From: Cryobacterium sp. GrIS_2_6
GTDB taxonomy: Bacteria; Actinomycetota; Actinomycetes; Actinomycetales; Microbacteriaceae
Assembly: GCF_035984545.1 (NCBI RefSeq)
Contig: NZ_JAXCHP010000001.1
Coordinates: 2,108,001 to 2,172,000 of the forward strand
Direction of reading: 5' to 3'
DNA length: 64,000 nucleotides
Part shown: piece by piece, positions 60,018 through 64,000 of the stretch
Layout: every line of letters starts with the position of its first letter
How positions within the stretch are numbered: the stretch's first letter is position 1
Program-made: the position numbers and the translations under genes
Notes under the pieces: model-generated
The model's database searches: none
Told to the model about the DNA's origin: nothing
The model's input: the letters and a program-made list of their open reading frames with translations, nothing else

Positions 60018-61133
60018 TTATCCAATCAGTTCAAGAACGGGGCCTTCATGCAATGCCCTATAGATGTCGTCGCGAATGTCATTCGCTTCGCCGTGCGTCA
60101 GGGTCTTGGAGATTGGTCGGAGTGTGAGTCGGACAAGTGCATTTGCTTGGTCAGGCCGGAGCCTCAGCCTGTCCTGCGCGCCTCGCGGGAGATCCGCGTA
60201 CGCGGTGGCGTTCAGAACTTCCACCGATTCAAGGTCGTCGATGCGATCGCCTAACGCCGCCCTTGCTCGATCACCCAGGGTCTCGACGTCCGCAGCCACG
60301 TCGACGACGATCGAGATGTCGCGGCGGATCACGGACATGACCGAAATGGCCTGCCAGGGTGACAGGGTGAGCATTTGCTGTGCGATCCGTGGATCCGCCG
60401 CCCGCAGAAGCCGAATGTCAGGGATACCCTTTCTCAGCATCAACGCCCGGTCCAGCCCCATACCCAGAGCAAGCCCAGACCACGCATCGGGGTCCAGACC
60501 GGCCGCGGTGAGGATGTGCGGTGCGATCAATCCGCACTCCGCCAGCTCCAGCCACTCACCCCCGATTGACACATCGACCTGACAGCCGTCGACCGTGTAC
60601 GGATGCGCCGCCGAAACGGCGCGCCACTTCGCGCCGGGCAGCACCGTTTTCACCAGGGTTTCGATCATCGTCTGCAGATCTGCGGCAGTGAGTGTCTTGC
60701 CAGAACTCACCCGCCACAGATCAACCTGGTGCGGGGCCCCTACGTGGGTGCGGTCGATTGCATCGCGGCGGTAGACCAGGCCAGGCAACACCAGCAGCCG
60801 GTCGCAGCTGGTCTGCGTCGACACCGACTGCAGCAGGGTGGGAATCGAGGCCGATGTGTGGCTGCGCAGCATCACCGTTGGACTCACATAGCGCGAGTAT
60901 CGCTGGTCCCTGGTGACTGCCGTCGGGTCGAAGCCGAGCTTGTCGTAGTTGTCGGCGACAGCGACCAGCGGACTGTGTCGGATGGTTTCGGCCGGGATGC
61001 CCCAGCGGCCGGCAAGAGCGGATACGACGCCGTCGAGCAGCGTCTGCATCGCATGGTGACCCTGGTCAGGGTCGGAGAGGTCGCGAAGGTTGAGCGCGTC
61101 GGTGAGTTCCGCCGCAGAGAGATATGACGCCAC
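60018..61133 (-). CDS. single-chain PheRS-like synthetase (catalytic core plus FDX-ACB)
   Basis: 371 residues, GTG start after AAAGGA. Class II (F) core: motif 2 area VSPTVMLRSHTSASIPTLLQ and GLVYRRDAIDRTHVG; QVDVSIGGEWLELAECGLIA; motif 3 SGLALGMGLDRALMLRKGIP. Residues 275-371 are a ferredoxin-fold anticodon-binding domain (FDX-ACB), with SVIRRDISIVVDVAADVE and VRLTLRPISKTLTHGEAND. This is the order of the mitochondrial monomeric PheRS and lacks PheT. The Phe-pocket motif F-P-F of PheS reads H-P-Y (AAHPYTVDG) and GFAFGMG reads GLALGMG, so another amino acid or a tRNA-independent role is possible. Identity of family: strong; function: unknown. Confidence 0.85.
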   Translation of the reverse strand: MASYLSAAELTDALNLRDLSDPDQGHHAMQTLLDGVVSALAGRWGIPAETIRHSPLVAVADNYDKLGFDPTAVTRDQRYSRYVSPTVMLRSHTSASIPTLLQSVSTQTSCDRLLVLPGLVYRRDAIDRTHVGAPHQVDLWRVSSGKTLTAADLQTMIETLVKTVLPGAKWRAVSAAHPYTVDGCQVDVSIGGEWLELAECGLIAPHILTAAGLDPDAWSGLALGMGLDRALMLRKGIPDIRLLRAADPRIAQQMLTLSPWQAISVMSVIRRDISIVVDVAADVETLGDRARAALGDRIDDLESVEVLNATAYADLPRGAQDRLRLRPDQANALVRLTLRPISKTLTHGEANDIRDDIYRALHEGPVLELIG

Positions 61134-61150
61134 GTTCTGGTCCTTTGATG

Positions 61151-61183
61151 AGATCGGATGGAGGAGCCACCCCCGACCGATCT
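61151..61183 (-). promoter_or_regulatory. hairpin just before the PheRS-like ribosome site
   Basis: AGATCGG (minus strand) pairs with CCGATCT across 19 bases containing GGGGGTGGCTCC, which has weak likeness to a T-box core. The hairpin ends 8 bases from the AAAGGA site, so it could gate translation. Confidence 0.35.
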
Positions 61184-61207
61184 GTCGCTGGACCTAAGCG
61201 CGTACGA

Positions 61208-61276
61208 CTAAGCCCATGCGACCGGGAACCGGTCGAGGGCGAAGAAATCGCAGCGATACGTGCATGGCCTCAGCAT
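61208..61276 (-). CDS. possible leader peptide with Phe codons
   Basis: A 22-codon frame upstream of the PheRS-like gene, MLRPCTYRCDFFALDRFPVA then WA and stop, contains three Phe codons, two adjacent. PheST leader peptides in enterobacteria have such clusters. The ribosome site is weak (GGGGTG). An alternative frame, MHVSLRFLRPRPVPGRMGLV, overlaps it. Speculative. Confidence 0.3.
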   Translation of the reverse strand: MLRPCTYRCDFFALDRFPVAWA

Positions 61277-61425
61277 AGACGCAACACCCCGGAGACCACA
61301 GGTTTCCGAATGTCGCCTCTCGTTGACGCAACCACCGAAGGCAATCGTGATCGTTCGGGCCACGCTGGGTCCGTAGGGTCTGGTGCCCACAAGCCGGACC
61401 TCCTCCGGGCGCGTGCGTTCCTGTT

Positions 61426-62022
61426 CTACTGCGGCACCGTGAGGCTGAGCCAGCGTTCTTCGATGGCATAGCCGAGGTGTTCGTTCATGCGGATGCTGCC
61501 GGTGTTGACTTGAGCTCCACCCGTGCCGAAGATCCGCACGCCGTCGTGGGCCAACGCCGTGACCGATGCGGCTTTGACGGCAACGGCGAGCCCTTTCCGA
61601 CGATAAGAGCGGTAGACGGAAGTGAATTCGGTTTCCGCGCGCGTGGCCGTCAGGCTAATTACGCTGACGGCCACGAGTTGCCCGTCAGTGATGGCGCCAA
61701 ATAGGCGGCACCCAGATTTCCACAGTTCGAGCACGTCGCACTCGTCGCGGTGCGGCACGGATGTCGCTGGCGTAAACGGGTAGTCGACGTGGTTCAAGGC
61801 TTCAAGGGCCGTGACCTGAGGCGCCCAGCTATCATCGAGTTCCTCGATCAGAAATCCTTGGTCCGTTGCCGCGACGACGGCCGCGTTCAGGACCGTTAGG
61901 TTGGGTGGATCGCTGAGGCGCAGGCGGGCACCCCACGACTCGCCGACAACGACATACCCCGCCTCGGTTAGACGCTTCACGCATGGATCGTTGACTTGGA
62001 CTACCTGGATATCCGCGTTCAC
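61426..62022 (-). CDS. GNAT N-acetyltransferase, coupled to the APH-like gene
   Basis: 198 residues. The first 55 (IQVVQVNDPCVKRLTEAGYV) look like a small pre-domain, then the GNAT fold with AVSVISLTATRAETEFTSVY, YRRKGLAVAVKAASVTALAH as acetyl-CoA motif and NTGSIRMNEHLGYAIEERWL. GTG start at 62022 overlaps the stop of the restored APH frame (GTGA). It would be coupled to translation of that frame. It precedes the PheRS-like gene by 292 bases. Confidence 0.8.
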   Translation of the reverse strand: MNADIQVVQVNDPCVKRLTEAGYVVVGESWGARLRLSDPPNLTVLNAAVVAATDQGFLIEELDDSWAPQVTALEALNHVDYPFTPATSVPHRDECDVLELWKSGCRLFGAITDGQLVAVSVISLTATRAETEFTSVYRSYRRKGLAVAVKAASVTALAHDGVRIFGTGGAQVNTGSIRMNEHLGYAIEERWLSLTVPQ

Positions 62023-62781
62023 GAGGCCTGCAGGCTTGCGCTCATGTCGAGAAGTCGGTCGCGATCACGTCGGTACAGTGCGGCATGCTCCAGGAAATCA
62101 CTGCGGCCCGTGTCGTCGGCACGTTGATCCGTGATCACGGCGAGATCCTCCATGCGGTCCGCTGCCGTCCGAAGAACGGCAGTCTGGTCGAACTCATAAC
62201 CGTATGAGCGAATGAGCGAATGAGCGAATGAGCGCATCGAGCCGGCCGGGGCGAGCATCCCATCCTGGGGCGTCATGGTCTGCGTACTCGCCGAGCGGGA
62301 CGAGCCGATATGCGAGGTAAGCGAGATCCCAAATCCGAGGCCCGGGTGAGGCCATGTCAACGTCGATAAGACCCGTGATGTGACCGTCTTGGAAAACCAT
62401 GTTGTACGGTGCGACGTCGTTCAGGCACACCACCTCGACTGGCTCGTGCGCAGGCAACTGCCATTCCGCGGCCGCGTGCACGAGGGGCGCGCTCGCATCA
62501 TGCACCCGTCGAAGCAATGACCCAGCCTCGCGCAGGATCGTGGGCGACCAGATCCAGCTGGGCATTGGGTAGTCGCCAACGATTCCCGGAAGGTAAGCGA
62601 GCACTTCGCGGCCCTGCTCGTCCAGGCCAAAGGGCTCAGGTACTTCCATCACTCCCGCCGCGCGGAGTGCGGTCAGAAGCTGATGCACCGCGGGAGTCCA
62701 AGGACCGGCGGAGCGGCGAACGGTGTCGCCTACCCGCACGACCATACTTGAGTTGCCCCCCGCTAGAACCTCTTCATCCAT
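62019..62781 (-). pseudogene. APH-like phosphotransferase, out of frame by an octamer repeat
   Basis: From ATG 62781: GGNSSMVVRVGDTVRRSAGP, the catalytic loop LNDVAPYNMVFQDG near residue 125 (His normally before the Asp is replaced) and TGLIDVDMASPGPRIWDLAY. The frame ends at 62194 in SFAHSLIRL. The proper C-terminus, SYGYEFDQTAVLRTAADRME to MSASLQAS at 62019, is in another frame. The break is exactly at the 8-bp repeat 62203-62234: one more unit or two fewer restores it. So it may be a switched-off gene rather than a dead one. Confidence 0.8.
62203..62234 (-). repeat. 8-bp tandem repeat causing a frameshift
   Basis: On the plus strand TATGAGCG then three exact AATGAGCG units; on the coding strand the unit is CGCTCATT. 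Three units make 24 bases (8 residues: SFAHSLIR), so frame depends on copy number. Slippage during replication would switch the APH-like gene on or off. Confidence 0.9.
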
Positions 62782-62868
62782 CTTTCCAACCTAAAGGCTG
62801 TAAGCGGAACCCGCAGCGGGCGGCTTCGCCATGTTGCACCTGCCGATGGCGCACCTTCCTGGTGGGCC

Positions 62869-64000
62869 TTATCGCTGGACGTCGGCGGATCGTGGCTCGG
62901 ACCATTCTGGCTGGTCCGCTCCCCACGGGCGACCGATCCACCTGTAGCATTTCGAGCCGCCGCTGATGCTGATCGCGGGTGCGGCACAGGTGACGATTCC
63001 TTCCGGCGTTTCCGCGTTCACGGTTCTGATCACGTTTGGGCCGGTTTCGGTTGGCGGGGAATGAGGCTGGGCGAGTAGCTCTTGTGCGACACGGGCCAGT
63101 GAAATGTCGACAGTCCACCCGTGCCCGTCGAGGTGGCGCCGTCGAAGTGATGACATGATCCCGGCGGCAAGTAGGTACCCGGCGGAATGATCCAGAGCTT
63201 GGGCTGGCAAAGCACCTGGCCTGCCCGTGCCGTCTGCGTGGATCTGGGCAATGCCGCTGGCTGCTTGGACGATACTGTCGAATCCTCGACGCTCGGCCCA
63301 AGGTCCGCTTTGCCCCCACGCGCTCACCCGGCCGATAACGAGCCCTGGATGGCGGTTGTGGAGTTCGGCTGGGGACAGGCCGAACAGGTCGAGGCTGTTC
63401 GGCCTGTATCCCATGACAATAACGTCGGCGTCCGTTAGTAGCTGTTCGAGGCGGTCTCGATCTGGTTTGTAGCCGAGGTCAAGAAGCGCGGAACGCTTCC
63501 CTTGCCCGGTATCGAGATATTGCCAGGAGAGCTCCGGCATGCCAGGGCTATCGAGGCGAAGGACGTCTGCGCCGAAGAACGCGAGGCTGCGAGTGGCCAC
63601 CGGACCGGCTATCACCCGGGTCAAGTCGAGCACCCGGACGCCCTGCAGTGGCGCGTAGCTGTCGGCCAACCCCAGGCTATGGCGGCCCGAGCCTCCTGCC
63701 TGCTGCACCAGGCTGATGAAGGGATCCGCTTCCAGGGTTTGGGCTTGAGGATGTCCTCTCCAACTGCTCGGGCTGCGAACCGCGCTTATGACCGCACCAG
63801 AGTCTGCGGCTTCATCCTCCAAATCGAGGGCGCTGCGGCGCGAAATCGCATGAGCGACAGTCTCGGCTGTGACGGAATCGTCCAATCTCAGAAGTGTGCG
63901 CAAAGCCGCTTCGTGGTGGGGGTAGTTGGCGTGAGTGCGAACCCAGCCATCGCTCGAGGCGAAGAATCCGGACAGGGGCGCCCACGCTGGCGCGGGGCTC
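62869..64000 (-). CDS. CoA-transferase family III (CaiB/BaiF), 5-prime end outside
   Basis: The frame runs to the right edge of the window (at least 376 residues here). Near the edge GFFASSDGWVRTHANYPHH, then the second half starts LQGVRVLDLTRVIAGPVATR with the conserved Asp of the family further on (GYKPDRDRLEQLL, VIVMGYRPNSLDLFGLSPAE). C-terminal SCAAPAISISGG-like end (VTCAAPAISISGGSKCYRWI). It transfers CoA between carboxylic acids. An internal TTG at 63903 is not a true start. Confidence 0.82.
   Translation of the reverse strand, partial: SPAPAWAPLSGFFASSDGWVRTHANYPHHEAALRTLLRLDDSVTAETVAHAISRRSALDLEDEAADSGAVISAVRSPSSWRGHPQAQTLEADPFISLVQQAGGSGRHSLGLADSYAPLQGVRVLDLTRVIAGPVATRSLAFFGADVLRLDSPGMPELSWQYLDTGQGKRSALLDLGYKPDRDRLEQLLTDADVIVMGYRPNSLDLFGLSPAELHNRHPGLVIGRVSAWGQSGPWAERRGFDSIVQAASGIAQIHADGTGRPGALPAQALDHSAGYLLAAGIMSSLRRRHLDGHGWTVDISLARVAQELLAQPHSPPTETGPNVIRTVNAETPEGIVTCAAPAISISGGSKCYRWIGRPWGADQPEWSEPRSADVQR

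Noticed and set aside
61151..61183. Firm T-box riboswitch call
   Set aside because: Only a GGTGGC core resembles the antiterminator; the specifier stem and the AG bulge are not recognisable, so it is kept only as a low-confidence hairpin.

Overview
The window is high-GC DNA with start codons, Shine-Dalgarno sites and gene content typical of an actinobacterium, most likely a member of the Microbacteriaceae (Cryobacterium/Leifsonia-like; the genus is an inference). Supporting points are the DUF222-HNH endonuclease gene, DUF3117, the tatB / O-methyltransferase / dapE / dapD / dapC / fdxA neighbourhood that resembles the Rv1170-Rv1224 stretch of Mycobacterium tuberculosis, and many GTG starts.

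Layout. 0-10 kb is core housekeeping: an IclR regulator, tatB, an O-methyltransferase, DUF3117, a PIG-V-like mannosyltransferase, divergent dapE/dapD, citrate synthase, dapC with fdxA, and a fusion of a degenerate MshB-like (PIG-L) domain to a membrane domain. 10.3-15 kb is an iron-uptake locus (efeU, efeO, efeB and a second efeU); each efeU copy is preceded by a DtxR/IdeR-type iron box. 15-25 kb holds an alpha/beta hydrolase, a quinone reductase, a lipoprotein, typA and an oligopeptide ABC importer (oppA-oppB-oppC-oppDF). 25-33 kb has a DCC protein, a CPBP membrane protein, a complete ISL3-family element with an 8-bp target duplication, and the gcvT-gcvH-gcvP glycine-cleavage operon behind a tandem glycine riboswitch. 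33-46.5 kb is mixed chromosome: LON-domain protein, ABC-F ATPase, a LysR-HTH mini-protein, FAD oxidase, DNA glycosylase, putative metallopeptidase, a MalT-like LuxR regulator with small membrane proteins behind it.

From about 46.4 kb to the right edge the character changes. Short, isolated genes in mixed orientation (GNAT acetyltransferases, tiny membrane proteins, a methyltransferase, a MarR operon) alternate with many broken genes: a frameshifted HNH endonuclease, lipoprotein, aminotransferase, tyrosine-recombinase tail, NAD-dependent reductase, an IS21 istA fragment, truncated GNATs and a PPOX-like gene. This looks like a decaying accessory island.

The most notable items sit at 60-63 kb: a stand-alone, single-chain PheRS-like synthetase (PheS-type catalytic core plus FDX-ACB domain) whose Phe-pocket motif is altered and which has a possible Phe-codon leader peptide; and, just upstream on the same strand, an aminoglycoside-phosphotransferase-like gene switched out of frame by an 8-bp tandem repeat, with a GNAT gene whose start overlaps the stop of the restored frame. 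Gaining one repeat unit or losing two would restore the frame, so this is a candidate phase-variable two-gene unit. The right edge cuts a CaiB/BaiF-type CoA-transferase gene. I saw no tRNA or rRNA gene and no CRISPR array.
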